From Chloroflexota bacterium (lineage in GTDB: Bacteria > Chloroflexota > Chloroflexia > Thermomicrobiales > UBA6265): a DNA stretch of 27,625 bases. A model generated the notes under the pieces. It did no database searches, was not told the DNA's origin, and saw nothing but the letters and a program-made list of their open reading frames with translations. The translations under genes were made by a program, and so were the position numbers. The DNA is taken from assembly GCA_023423795.1 (NCBI GenBank), contig JAFAEX010000159.1, forward strand, positions 1 through 27,625, written 5' to 3'. Position 1 is the stretch's first letter; every line of letters starts with the position of its first letter. Shown here in pieces: positions 1 through 11,368 of the stretch.

Positions 1-446
1 GTGCTGGAACAGGTGCGGGCCGACGTCGGCCCGCAGGCCGCCGCCAAGGGGCTGGACCTGCGCGTCGACGTCGCGGCGGACCTGCCGCCGGTGCTGGCCG
101 ACCCGCAGCGGTTGCGGCAGGTCCTGCTCAACCTCGCCGGCAACGCCGTCAAGTTCACCGAAGCCGGCGGGGTCGCGATCGAAGCGCGACCGGCCGGAAA
201 CGGCGTCGAGATCGCCGTCTCCGACACCGGCATCGGCATCCCGCCGGACGCCCTGCCGCACGTCTTCGACGAGTTCCGGCAAGCCGATTCCTCGACCACC
301 CGCCGCTACGGCGGCAGCGGGCTGGGGTTGTCCATAGCACGCCGCCTGGTGGACCTGCACGGCGGCACGATCCACGTCGAGAGCGCGCCCGGGGCCGGTT
401 CGACCTTCGTGGTGGAGTTGCCCGCAGCGACCGTCGCCGCCGTCCG

Positions 447-450
<4 letters not shown>
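1..450 (+). CDS. Sensor histidine kinase, C-terminal fragment (HATPase domain)
   Basis: This is the 3' end of a histidine kinase gene that begins before the window, so the first codon here is internal or at least not a proven start. About 149 residues remain, nearly all HATPase_c ATP-binding domain. The N box (NLAGNAVKF, about residues 45-53), G1 box (DTGIGI), F box (FDEFRQAD) and G2 box (GGSGLGLS) are all visible, so the catalytic ATPase core is intact. The domain would phosphorylate a His in an upstream dimerisation domain that is not seen here. Its stop TAG (448-450) overlaps the stop of the oppositely oriented kinase at 447-449. The two proteins are close paralogues over this domain, and the G1-to-G2 stretch is almost identical. 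The signal sensed and the partner regulator are unknown. Confidence 0.93.
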
Positions 451-4757
<4,307 letters not shown>

Positions 4758-4982
4758 GCGGTTCGTCCCGGTGGCAAGACGCCCGGTCGCCGGTGACCGG
4801 GCGGCGCGACAAGCGCCAGTCACAACGCCGGTCATTAGTTGAACGTCGATGGTAGACGAGCGGAGGGTTTTTGACAGCAGTTGGGGTCCGAATCGGGCGT
4901 CCGCGCTGCCCGGCGGCGTGCTAGCGTAGCGGGTGGGGCATCTCGTTGGTATGCCCGTCGTCGTCGCGAAAGGGAGAGATCG

Positions 4983-6002
4983 ATGCTGCGACGGAGCCTG
5001 ATCGCCGCCGGACTGCTCGCCGCCGGGTTCGCGCCGGGATTGGCGTCCGGGGCTGCCGCGGCCCAGGACGCATCCCCGGCCGCCGACGCCTGCGCCGCGC
5101 CCACCCGCGAGGATGTGGAACGCATCCCGCACCTCTTCGCCGAATCGCTCAACAGCGACGATGTTTCCCCGTACGCCGACCTGCTCGCCCCCGACGTCGT
5201 CCACCACGGGTCGTGGATGGGCAACCTCGGCAGCGCCGAAGAGATGACCCAGGGCCTCCAGGACCTGCTGACGGCGTTCCCCGACTTGACGGTGGACATC
5301 GAGATCGTCGTCGCCGAAGCGCCCTACGTCGCGGCGAGCTGGACCGCCAGCGGCACGCAGGACGGGCCCTTCGTGGGCTACGAAGCAAGCGGCCGCTCGG
5401 GGTCGTGGCACGGCATCAACATGTGGCGGATCGACTGCGGCAAGATCGTCGAGTCGTGGTCGCAGCCCGACCAGATCACCCGGTTGCAGGTGATCGGAGC
5501 GATCCCGGTGGATGACGCCGCCGCTGCCGCCGCGAGTCCGGCAGCCGCCGCCCCGGCCGCCAGCCCGGAAACCTGCGAGGGCGACGGAGCCGACCCGCGC
5601 GAGGTGATCGCCCGCCTGTGGGACGAAGGGTGGAGCGGAGGCGACGCCGCCGCCCTCGAGGCGGTGCTGGCGCCGGGCGTCATCCACCACTGGGCGACCG
5701 GCGCCGATTCGGTCGGCGTGGCCGCCACCGCCGAGCGGGTCGAAGGCTGGCGGCAGGCGATGCCGGACATGACGTTGGTCTACGACGACATCATCGTGGA
5801 CGGCGACTACGCGGCCGCCGCCTGGACGGTGACCGGCACCCCCGCCGGAGCGCCGGACGGAACCGAACCGGTGAGCGCCGACGGCATCAACATCTTCCGC
5901 TTCGAGTGCGGCCAGATCGCCGAGATGTGGTCGGAGATGGACGCCCTCGGGCTGATGGCGCAACTGGAAGCCGCCACCGCCGAGGCGACGCCGGCGCCGT
6001 AA
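4983..6002 (+). CDS. Exported protein with two SnoaL-like (NTF2-fold) domains
   Basis: A 339-residue protein begins with a classic Sec-type signal (RR, hydrophobic Ala/Leu/Gly core, cleavage likely after AAAAQ near residue 28). I took the ATG at 4983 because AGGGAGAG lies 5 nt upstream and the signal peptide starts there. Two SnoaL-like polyketide-cyclase/NTF2 modules follow, at about 38-175 and about 200-330. Each shows the family pattern of a helix with a downstream HH pair (VVHHG and VIHHW), then a V-A-A-x-W strand, then GIN(M/I)(W/F)R, then G-x-I-x-E-x-W. The modules are joined by an Ala/Pro-rich linker, and the protein ends in Ala/Pro/Thr-rich residues. The fold usually binds or isomerises small hydrophobic molecules; no substrate can be assigned. 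A TTGACA at 4871 and an extended -10-like TGCTAGCGT at 4919 lie upstream but are badly spaced relative to each other. Confidence 0.88.
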   Translation: MLRRSLIAAGLLAAGFAPGLASGAAAAQDASPAADACAAPTREDVERIPHLFAESLNSDDVSPYADLLAPDVVHHGSWMGNLGSAEEMTQGLQDLLTAFPDLTVDIEIVVAEAPYVAASWTASGTQDGPFVGYEASGRSGSWHGINMWRIDCGKIVESWSQPDQITRLQVIGAIPVDDAAAAAASPAAAAPAASPETCEGDGADPREVIARLWDEGWSGGDAAALEAVLAPGVIHHWATGADSVGVAATAERVEGWRQAMPDMTLVYDDIIVDGDYAAAAWTVTGTPAGAPDGTEPVSADGINIFRFECGQIAEMWSEMDALGLMAQLEAATAEATPAP

Positions 6003-6027
6003 GCGGGGCCGTTCACGACGGACTGGC

Positions 6028-6057
6028 GAGCGCCCGGGATCGACGTCCCGGGCGCTC
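6028..6057 (+). terminator. Intrinsic terminator hairpin after the SnoaL gene
   Basis: A perfect 12-bp stem (GAGCGCCCGGGA / TCCCGGGCGCTC) with the 6-nt loop TCGACG begins 26 nt after the stop codon. The sequence after it, GTTGCGTT, is only partly T-rich, so termination strength is uncertain. It lies between convergent genes and could serve both strands. Confidence 0.72.
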
Positions 6058-6200
6058 GTTGCGTTCAGGCTGCTCCGTGCGCCGCACCCCGCGATCGCCG
6101 GGGAATCCCGTTCGTCGCTCGCGTCCAGGCTGCGACCACCGCCCTCGGCGACCACCGGCTGCGCGATGACCGCGCGAGACGACGGGGCGCTCGCTCCCGG

Positions 6201-6221
6201 CCCGGCGCGGAAAGCGCCGGG
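6201..6221 (-). terminator. Possible terminator hairpin for the minus-strand exported protein
   Basis: An 8-bp stem (CCCGGCGC / GCGCCGGG) with a 5-nt loop lies about 40 nt downstream of the stop at 6263 on the minus strand. There is no T tract after it, so the assignment is weak. Confidence 0.35.
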
Positions 6222-6262
6222 ATCGAAGCAGCCGCGGGCATGCACCTCGACCCCGATGCTCC

Positions 6263-6877
6263 CTACCCGGCCGTGGGCGTCGCCGCCGGCTCGACGTCCT
6301 CGTGGATCTCGTCCACCAGCCATCCGTCGCCGGCGCGGACGAGGATGGCGTAGTCGGGTTCTTCGATCCGCGGGTCGTCCGGTTCATCGAGCACGATGGG
6401 AACGCCGACGCGGCCGTCCGGCAACATGCGCGCCTCCCCGAGGCGCACGATGACGCGGCGCTGGTCGCCCGGCAGCGGCTGGGGCGGCGCGGACAGGAAC
6501 GCCTCGACCTCCGGAGTGATCGGCGTCCCGACGAAAAAGTCCCGCACGAAGTCGTCGGTAAACAGCGCGTAGACCCGCAGGAAATCGCCGGCGTTGGTGC
6601 AGGCGAACAGTTCCCGCAACGTCGCCTCGATCGCCGCGGCCGTTTCTTCATCGACCGGTTCGCCCGGCGGTGGCACGAACGGGGTGGGGCTGTCCCCGCC
6701 GGACACCGGCGTGGCGACGACGGCGACCACGTCGGCGAGCAGCCGTGGCTCCACCCGGCACTCGGCCGGGTCGGGCGCGACCGGGAAGGGCGCCGGCGTC
6801 GCCTCCTGCGCGGCGATCCCGCCGACCGTGCCGGCCGCGATCAGCAAAGCAACCCCAACCGCGCGCATCCTGCCCAT
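6263..6877 (-). CDS. Exported NTF2-like protein of unknown function
   Basis: This encodes about 204 residues. The first 26 form a Sec signal peptide (MGRMR, hydrophobic AVGVALLIAAG core, cleavage near GIAAQ). The ATG at 6877 is preferred over the GTG two codons earlier because GGAG lies 8 nt from it. The middle section (about 70-200) has the shape of an NTF2/SnoaL-like or DUF4878-type domain: a helix with LRELFACTNAGDFLRVYALFTDDFVRDF, then strands including RRVIVRLGEARML and WLVDEIHEDVE. The mature N-terminus is Pro-rich and the C-terminus ends ATPTAG, like the exported neighbour at 4983. It converges with that gene. I see no catalytic motif, and the function is unknown. Confidence 0.8.
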   Translation of the reverse strand: MGRMRAVGVALLIAAGTVGGIAAQEATPAPFPVAPDPAECRVEPRLLADVVAVVATPVSGGDSPTPFVPPPGEPVDEETAAAIEATLRELFACTNAGDFLRVYALFTDDFVRDFFVGTPITPEVEAFLSAPPQPLPGDQRRVIVRLGEARMLPDGRVGVPIVLDEPDDPRIEEPDYAILVRAGDGWLVDEIHEDVEPAATPTAG

Positions 6878-7166
6878 GGCCACGTCTCCGGTGCGCCTCC
6901 ACGCATCCGCCGCGACACGGCGCCCGGCCGCGGGATGGGCGGCGAATGCTGCGCCCCGTCTCGTCGCCCGTCAAGCCGCTTCGAACGCGTGACGCGGGCA
7001 GCCAGCGCGGACAGCCGGATTCCACCCCGGGCAACGCGTGCCCGGAACAACGGCTCTGGCATCGGCGGAGCGGCGGGATTCGGCCGATCGGGTCCTGCAC
7101 CGGCCAACTAACGCCGCAGGCCCGATCCGGGGAGATGGGACCTGGCGAGGATCTGCCCGGGACGTG

Positions 7167-7495
7167 TTGTCCACGCGCGCCGCGTTGTCCTCCACGTTCT
7201 CTTTCAGAAAAGGATGTGGAGAATCCGTTTCCGTATCAGGGTCTGTGGATAACGTGGATAACCCCGGATTTGCCCGTCGCCGTGCCGAAAATGTGTCCGT
7301 ACACCCTGTGGATAACCTGTCCACACCGGGCCCCCGTGGTGGATAACCGGACTCCCCCGACCTGTGCCAATCCACGCACAGCCGGTGCGTGATCCCGCGC
7401 CGCGCCGCGGTTTTCAACGCACGTACGCGAGATTGTCCGCACGGTTGTCCACAATCCACAGAGGTTATCCACACCCCTTCGCCTTGCTGTCCACA
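7167..7495. other. DnaA-box cluster resembling a replication origin
   Basis: Within 330 bp I count four perfect matches to DnaA-box consensus forms: TGTGGATAA at 7244 and 7307, TTGTCCACA at 7445 and TTATCCACA at 7465. At least seven single-mismatch forms join them: TTGTCCACG 7167, TGTGGAGAA 7215, CGTGGATAA 7253, CTGTCCACA 7317, GGTGGATAA 7338, TTGTCCGCA 7433 and CTGTCCACA 7487. Boxes left of 7346 mostly point one way (TGTGGATAA) and those right of 7433 the other (TTATCCACA), giving an inverted layout. A relatively AT-richer stretch lies at about 7196-7240. This is the density and arrangement of a bacterial oriC. However, no dnaA, dnaN, parAB or rep gene is in the window, so a DnaA-titration site or the origin of a second replicon are alternatives. 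No convincing gene is seen in 6878-7831. Confidence 0.7.
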
Positions 7496-7705
7496 GGGGG
7501 TGTCCGGGCGTTGACCGTGCGTCACCGGTTCATGACCGGTTGGCCGCGCCGCTCGGGGACCTGCGCCGCGCTGGCACGACCGATACCTTTCGAGCACGAA
7601 ACCGGTCATGGTGGGCGCCCCGCGCTCATCTCCGTTTGCCGCAATGTTTCACGGGTTGCGCCAGCCCCGCTGTCGTTGGCGTGGCGGGCGGTCGGCGCGC
7701 CCCGA

Positions 7706-7729
7706 TGCTATACTTCCCTTTGGAAAGTA
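7706..7729 (+). promoter_or_regulatory. Extended -10 promoter overlapping a 19-bp palindromic operator
   Basis: TGCTATACT (7706-7714) is an extended -10 element with no clear -35 partner. Overlapping it at 7711-7729 is the imperfect palindrome TACTTCCCTTTGGAAAGTA, of pattern TACTTnCCnnnGGnAAGTA. A repressor bound there would block the polymerase. It precedes the metal-exporting ATPase, so a metal-sensing repressor is a reasonable inference; no regulator gene is adjacent. Confidence 0.55.
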
Positions 7730-7831
7730 ATGCCGACCCATGCGGTCGGGATTGATTTCAGGCCTTCCTCGTCGCATGCCCTTCGAAGGTCGTGGCGGAT
7801 AACCGGCGCGACCGCAGGACGTTTCGCAATC

Positions 7832-9847
7832 ATGATCCCCCCCAACGCGGCCCTCGCCGTCGGCGCGGTTGCCGAGCGCGTGGATCGCCCGCTCGATCGT
7901 CCCGCCCCGGTCCCTCCCGCTCCTGCCCCACCGCCTGCGCGCCGCGGGAAGGAGGAGGAAACCTGGTGGGACCGCTGGCGGCTCGTCGTCTACGCCGTCG
8001 CCTGTTGGGCCTTCCTGGCAGCCGGCGTGGTGCTGGAGCGGATCACCGGCCACACCCACGCGGTGACCGCGCTGTTCGTGGCGGCCTACCTCGCCGGCGG
8101 CTCGGTCGCGGCGTGGAACGCGCTAAAGGACCTGTTCGTCCACCGCACGGTCAACGTGGACCTGCTGATGGTGACCGCCGCCATCGGCGCGGCCTTCGTC
8201 GATTCCTGGGTCGAGGGCGCGGTGCTGCTCGGCCTGTTCAGCACCTCCGGCGCGCTGGAGCACGTCGCGCTGGGCAAGACCCGGCGGGCGGTGCAGGCGC
8301 TGATGGACCTGTCGCCGCCGGTGGCGACCGTCGAGCGGGACGGCGGCGAGGCCGTCGTGCCGGTCGAGGATCTTCGCCTCGGCGACGTCGTCGTCGTGCG
8401 GCCCGGCGAGCGGGTGGCCGTCGATGGCGTCGTGCTCTCCGGCGAAACCGCGATCGACCAGGCCGCCATCACCGGCGAAAGCGTTCCCGTCGGCAAGAAG
8501 CCGGGCGACGGCGTCTTCGCCGGCACCATCAACGGCTCCGGCGCGATCCGGGTGCGGGTGGACCGGCTGCCGGCCGAATCGACGCTGGCCCAGATCGTCC
8601 GCTTCGTCGAGGAGGCGCAGGACCAGAAGAGCCGCACCCAGCGCTTCACCGACGCCTTCGAGGGCCGCTACGCCGTCGGCGTGATCCTCGCCGCGGCGGC
8701 GCTCGCGGTCGTCCCGCCGGCGCTGTTCGGGGCCGACTGGGGCGGCAGTTTCTACCGGGCGATGACGCTGCTGGTGGTCGCCTCGCCCTGCGCTCTGGTC
8801 ATCTCGACGCCGGCCAGCACGCTTTCCGGGCTGGCCAATGCCGCGCGGCACGGCATCCTGTTCAAGGGCAGCAACAACCTCGAGGACGCCGGCGCGATCC
8901 GCACCGTCGCCTTCGACAAGACCGGCACCCTCACCGTCGGCCACCCCGACCTGACCGACGTGGTGGTGCTCGACCCGGCGTGGACGGCGGACGAGGCGCT
9001 ACGGCTCGTTGCGGCCGCCGAACGCTTCTCCGAGCACCACCTGGCGGAGGCCGTCGTGCGCGGGGCGCGGGCGCGCGGGCTGGAGATCCCCGACCCCGAG
9101 GAGTTCCGGGCGATCGCCGGGATGGGTGTTGTCGCCACGGTTGCCGGGCGGGAGGTCGCGGTCGGCAACGACATGCTCTTCGCTGAACTCGGTGCGCCGG
9201 TCCCGGCGGCCGCGCGGGCCGAGGCCGACCGGTTGCGCGGGGAGGGCAAGACGGCGGTCTACGTGGGCGACGCGTCGGGCGTGCGGGCCCTGGTGGCCGT
9301 CGCCGACACCCTGCGACCGGCCGCGGCCGGCGCGGTTGCCGACCTGAAGCGGCTGGGGGTCGAACGGATCGTGGTGCTCACCGGCGACAACACGCTGGTG
9401 GCGCGGGCGATCTGCGACGAACTGGGCATCGCCGACGTCCGGGCCGACCTGCTGCCCGAGGAGAAGCTGGTCGTCATCGAGGAGTTGAAGAAAGACGGCC
9501 CGGTGATGATGGTCGGCGACGGGGTCAACGACGCGCCGGCGCTGGCGACCGCCACGCTGGGGGTGGCGATGGGCGCCGGCGGCACCGATGTCGCGCTGGA
9601 GACGGCCGACGTGGTGCTGATGGGTGACGACCTGGCGCGCCTGCCCTACGCGATCGAACTGAGCCGCAAGACGCGGCGCATCATCAAGCAGAACCTGGCC
9701 TTTTCGCTGGCGGTCATCGTCGTGCTGGTCACGCTGACGCTGACGGTCGGCATCCCGCTGCCGCTGGGCGTGGTCGGCCACGAGGGCAGCACCGTGCTGG
9801 TCGTGCTTAACGGCCTGCGCCTGCTGCGCTCGCTGGACCGGGGGTAG
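7832..9847 (+). CDS. P1B-4 type heavy-metal exporting ATPase (Co/Fe/Zn class)
   Basis: A 671-residue P-type ATPase pumps divalent metal out of the cytoplasm at the cost of ATP. Visible landmarks are: TGES in the actuator domain (214-217); SPC in the metal-binding helix (318-320) instead of the CPC of Cu/Zn/Cd pumps; DKTGT with the phosphorylated Asp near 362; GDGVNDAP (about 562-569); and HEGST in the last helix (about 650-654). SPC together with HEG(S/G)T defines the P1B-4 subgroup, whose characterised members (CoaT, CtpD, PfeT) export Co2+, Zn2+ or Fe2+. There is no N-terminal CxxC metal domain, only a Pro-rich stretch before the first helix, as usual for this group. The start is uncertain: ATG 7832 is used, but an in-frame ATG at 7730, just after the promoter, would add 34 residues. 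Confidence 0.93.
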   Translation: MIPPNAALAVGAVAERVDRPLDRPAPVPPAPAPPPARRGKEEETWWDRWRLVVYAVACWAFLAAGVVLERITGHTHAVTALFVAAYLAGGSVAAWNALKDLFVHRTVNVDLLMVTAAIGAAFVDSWVEGAVLLGLFSTSGALEHVALGKTRRAVQALMDLSPPVATVERDGGEAVVPVEDLRLGDVVVVRPGERVAVDGVVLSGETAIDQAAITGESVPVGKKPGDGVFAGTINGSGAIRVRVDRLPAESTLAQIVRFVEEAQDQKSRTQRFTDAFEGRYAVGVILAAAALAVVPPALFGADWGGSFYRAMTLLVVASPCALVISTPASTLSGLANAARHGILFKGSNNLEDAGAIRTVAFDKTGTLTVGHPDLTDVVVLDPAWTADEALRLVAAAERFSEHHLAEAVVRGARARGLEIPDPEEFRAIAGMGVVATVAGREVAVGNDMLFAELGAPVPAAARAEADRLRGEGKTAVYVGDASGVRALVAVADTLRPAAAGAVADLKRLGVERIVVLTGDNTLVARAICDELGIADVRADLLPEEKLVVIEELKKDGPVMMVGDGVNDAPALATATLGVAMGAGGTDVALETADVVLMGDDLARLPYAIELSRKTRRIIKQNLAFSLAVIVVLVTLTLTVGIPLPLGVVGHEGSTVLVVLNGLRLLRSLDRG

Positions 9848-9904
9848 CTGCGTTGCGAAACGCGCCCTGACGTTGGGCAGCGCGTGCAGACCACGGCTGG
9901 ACAA

Positions 9905-9930
9905 TTGAACCGTTGAGGGGAACCTATACT
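9905..9930 (+). promoter_or_regulatory. Probable promoter of the AbrB/PIN toxin-antitoxin pair
   Basis: A good -10 hexamer TATACT (9925-9930) lies 42 nt before the antitoxin ATG. The nearest -35-like hexamer, TTGAAC at 9905, is spaced only 14 bp away, so the -35 assignment is doubtful. Confidence 0.45.
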
Positions 9931-9972
9931 GGCGTCGATGATGGCGGCAGCGCCGACTTGCCGAGGGCGGTC

Positions 9973-10254
9973 ATGCAGACGGTAAAGACGATCGAGGCCG
10001 AGGTCGGCGACGAGGGACAGGTGACGATCCCGGACGAGGTTCGCCGCCTCCTCGGGCTGGAGGTCGGAGGCACGATCCGCTTCGTCGTCGAGGACGACGC
10101 GACGGTTCACCTGACCCGGCCGGAATGGACGTTCGCGTCGATACGGGGATCGGTTCCCGGGGTCGCCGGGATGTCGGATGACCTGGACGAGGAGATCGAG
10201 GACGCCATGGGCGAGGCGATGGCCGAGCGCTACCCATGGACCGTTGGGAGATGA
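9973..10254 (+). CDS. AbrB/SpoVT (MazE/VapB-like) antitoxin
   Basis: This is a 93-residue protein with an N-terminal swapped-hairpin AbrB domain (about 5-48). The typical pattern G-Q-V-T-I-P-x-x-V-R-x-x-L-G-L-x-x-G is clear, followed by IRFVVEDDATVHLTR. The acidic C-terminal half (about 60-85, rich in Asp and Glu) would be the toxin-binding tail. The ATG at 9973 starts the conserved domain. Its stop TGA overlaps the likely toxin start (ATGA at 10251-10254), so the two are translationally coupled. Family members bind their own promoter as a complex with the toxin, which fits the promoter just upstream. Because the partner toxin is frameshifted, this antitoxin may now be an orphan. Confidence 0.85.
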   Translation: MQTVKTIEAEVGDEGQVTIPDEVRRLLGLEVGGTIRFVVEDDATVHLTRPEWTFASIRGSVPGVAGMSDDLDEEIEDAMGEAMAERYPWTVGR

Positions 10255-10678
10255 TCGTCGTTGATACGAACGTGGTCCTGCGCTACCTCGTGGGGATTCG
10301 CGTTCCGAGCGACGAAGCGTTGTACGAAGCCGCTGGCGTTCTGTTCGATCGCGTGGAGCGCGGCATAGACAGGATCGTCACGAACGACGCCGTCGTGGCC
10401 GAAGTCGTCTTCATCCTGCACGCGTCGCGGCACTATGGGTTGACCCGAAGCGACGTCGCCGGACGCCTGGGCGCCCTGTTCGATCATTCCGGCTTCGTGA
10501 TTCCCGGCAAGCCCGCCGTGCTCGAAGCCCTTCCCTTTGGGCATCCATCCCGGCGCTCAGCTTCGTCGATGCGCTGACCATCTGCCGCGCCCGCGACGGC
10601 GGGCACGAGTTGGCGACGTTCGACGCGGCGATGGCGCGTCACGCCGACGTCTCGATCTGGCAACCGGACGGCGCTTGA
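10251..10678 (+). pseudogene. PIN-domain (VapC-like) toxin with a frameshift
   Basis: The reading frame from ATG 10251 gives a normal PIN start (IVVDTNVVLRYLV, first acidic residue Asp) and AVVAEVVFIL (Glu), but after VLEAL it shifts and ends at 10577. In the -1 frame the family continues at once: LWASIPALSFVDALTICRAR, then ELATFD, ending with TGA at 10676-10678. That supplies the missing acidic residues. The break lies at about 10527-10540 and is explained by loss of a single base. As written, the protein lacks half its active site and should not be a working RNase. I tested for a slippery heptamer: CCCTTTG is present but sits in the wrong phase, so programmed frameshifting is unlikely. A sequencing error remains possible. 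Confidence 0.82.
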
Positions 10679-10745
10679 CCGGATCGGAGACGGTCTCCGT
10701 GGGCGGTAACGAACTCCTTCACCGCTTCATCGGAGGGGGAGATTG

Positions 10746-10895
10746 ATGTGCCGTTGCCTCGTCGTGTCCTCCCTCGAAGCCGCAGGTGGCAATTCGGTGA
10801 TCGTGCCGTCGCTGCCGGGATGCTTCAGCAACGGTGGGTAGGTCGAGGATGTGATCGCGGCGTTTCTCCACGAGGAATCGGCGGATGCATGGTCA
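10746..10895 (+). pseudogene. HicB-like antitoxin remnant
   Basis: After a strong ribosome-binding site (GGAGGGGGA) an ATG opens a frame resembling the start of HicB antitoxins: a short strand, then GGNSVIVPSLPGCFSNGG, matching the family's G-x-x-V-x-V-P-x-L-P-G-C-x-S-x-G signature. An in-frame TAG at 10839-10841 interrupts it, and the same frame then continues VEDVIAAF, like the family's (T)xEEAIxxA helix. No HicA toxin and no DNA-binding C-terminal domain are recognisable nearby. I read it as a decayed antitoxin fragment next to another broken toxin-antitoxin locus. Confidence 0.6.
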
Positions 10896-10934
10896 GGGTC
10901 GTCAAGGACGGGGCCGGGAGTGCCAGGCGTCGAT

Positions 10935-11056
10935 TGCGGACAATCAGTCGCGAGGTGATGTGGACAACGTCTGGATAGTTCTTGCGGACAACATGCAAAC
11001 CGGGCGTCGTTCCCTGCGCGACGAGATTGCGCACAACCGTAACGGTTTGCGGATAG
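10935..11056. other. Second, weaker cluster of DnaA-box-like nonamers
   Basis: TGCGGACAA (10935), TGTGGACAA (10959, the reverse complement of TTGTCCACA) and TGCGGACAA (10983) repeat with exactly 24-bp spacing in one orientation. They are followed by the looser forms TGCGCACAA (11028) and TGCGGATAG (11048). The same TTGTCCGCA variant occurs beside a perfect box in the larger cluster at 7433. It lies in non-coding sequence between the HicB remnant and the DoxX gene. It may be a second half of a bipartite origin, a DnaA-titration site, or an unrelated protein's binding array. Confidence 0.45.
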
Positions 11057-11129
11057 CGGCGCGCAACAAACTGGTGCCCCCTTCCCTACCCCGATCGGGC
11101 TGGACGAGATCGTTCGGTTGCGGCAGGGC

Positions 11130-11206
11130 GGACGGAGGTTTCAACCCCAAAGGAGGGCAGCTGCCTGGGCTGTCGCCCGCAGCTAAACCGGGTGGCCAAC
11201 CCGGTT
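11130..11206 (+). ncRNA. Candidate structured leader RNA, two stable hairpins
   Basis: Two hairpins lie one base apart. The first is AGCTGC-ct-GGGC-tgtc-GCCC-GCAGCT at 11159-11184; the second is AACCGGGT-ggcca-ACCCGGTT at 11186-11206. They are preceded by GGAGG...CCCC segments (from 11134) that could pair further. The region is non-coding and about 160 nt ahead of the DoxX start. I compared it from memory with c-di-AMP, ZTP, c-di-GMP, cobalamin and fluoride riboswitches and found no convincing match beyond a CAGCTAAACC resemblance to the c-di-AMP class. I see nothing else definable in 11207-11368. Confidence 0.35.
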
Positions 11207-11368
11207 GCGCCGCGCCTTCGGAAGACTGTTGTGCGTTTGCCACGAAGCCGCCGCGCCCGATGACGAGGGTGCTACGCGCCGCGCCCTATCCTGCGCTCGG
11301 TGAATGAACGACGTCGCGGGACCCGCGGATGGGCCGGGGGAACCGGGACACCGGGAAGGCAACGAGCG

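Noticed and set aside
4871..4927. TTGACA plus TAGCGT as a promoter for the exported SnoaL gene
   Set aside because: The two elements are about 45 bp apart, so they cannot belong to one promoter. TAGCGT alone is a poor -10.
4758..6323. Open minus-strand extension upstream of the multi-PAS kinase
   Set aside because: It is antisense to the exported SnoaL protein, is Arg/Gly-rich low-complexity sequence, and has no domain. The kinase begins naturally at ATG 4757.
10527..10545. Programmed -1 frameshift in the PIN toxin
   Set aside because: CCCTTTG resembles a slippery heptamer but is out of phase with the zero frame, and no downstream pseudoknot is evident. A plain one-base loss fits better.
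11130..11206. c-di-AMP or ZTP riboswitch
   Set aside because: Only short pieces (CAGCTAAACC, TGCCTGGGC) resemble these classes. The other conserved segments, such as the GGGGAACC or CCGGNAGAC blocks, are missing or out of order.
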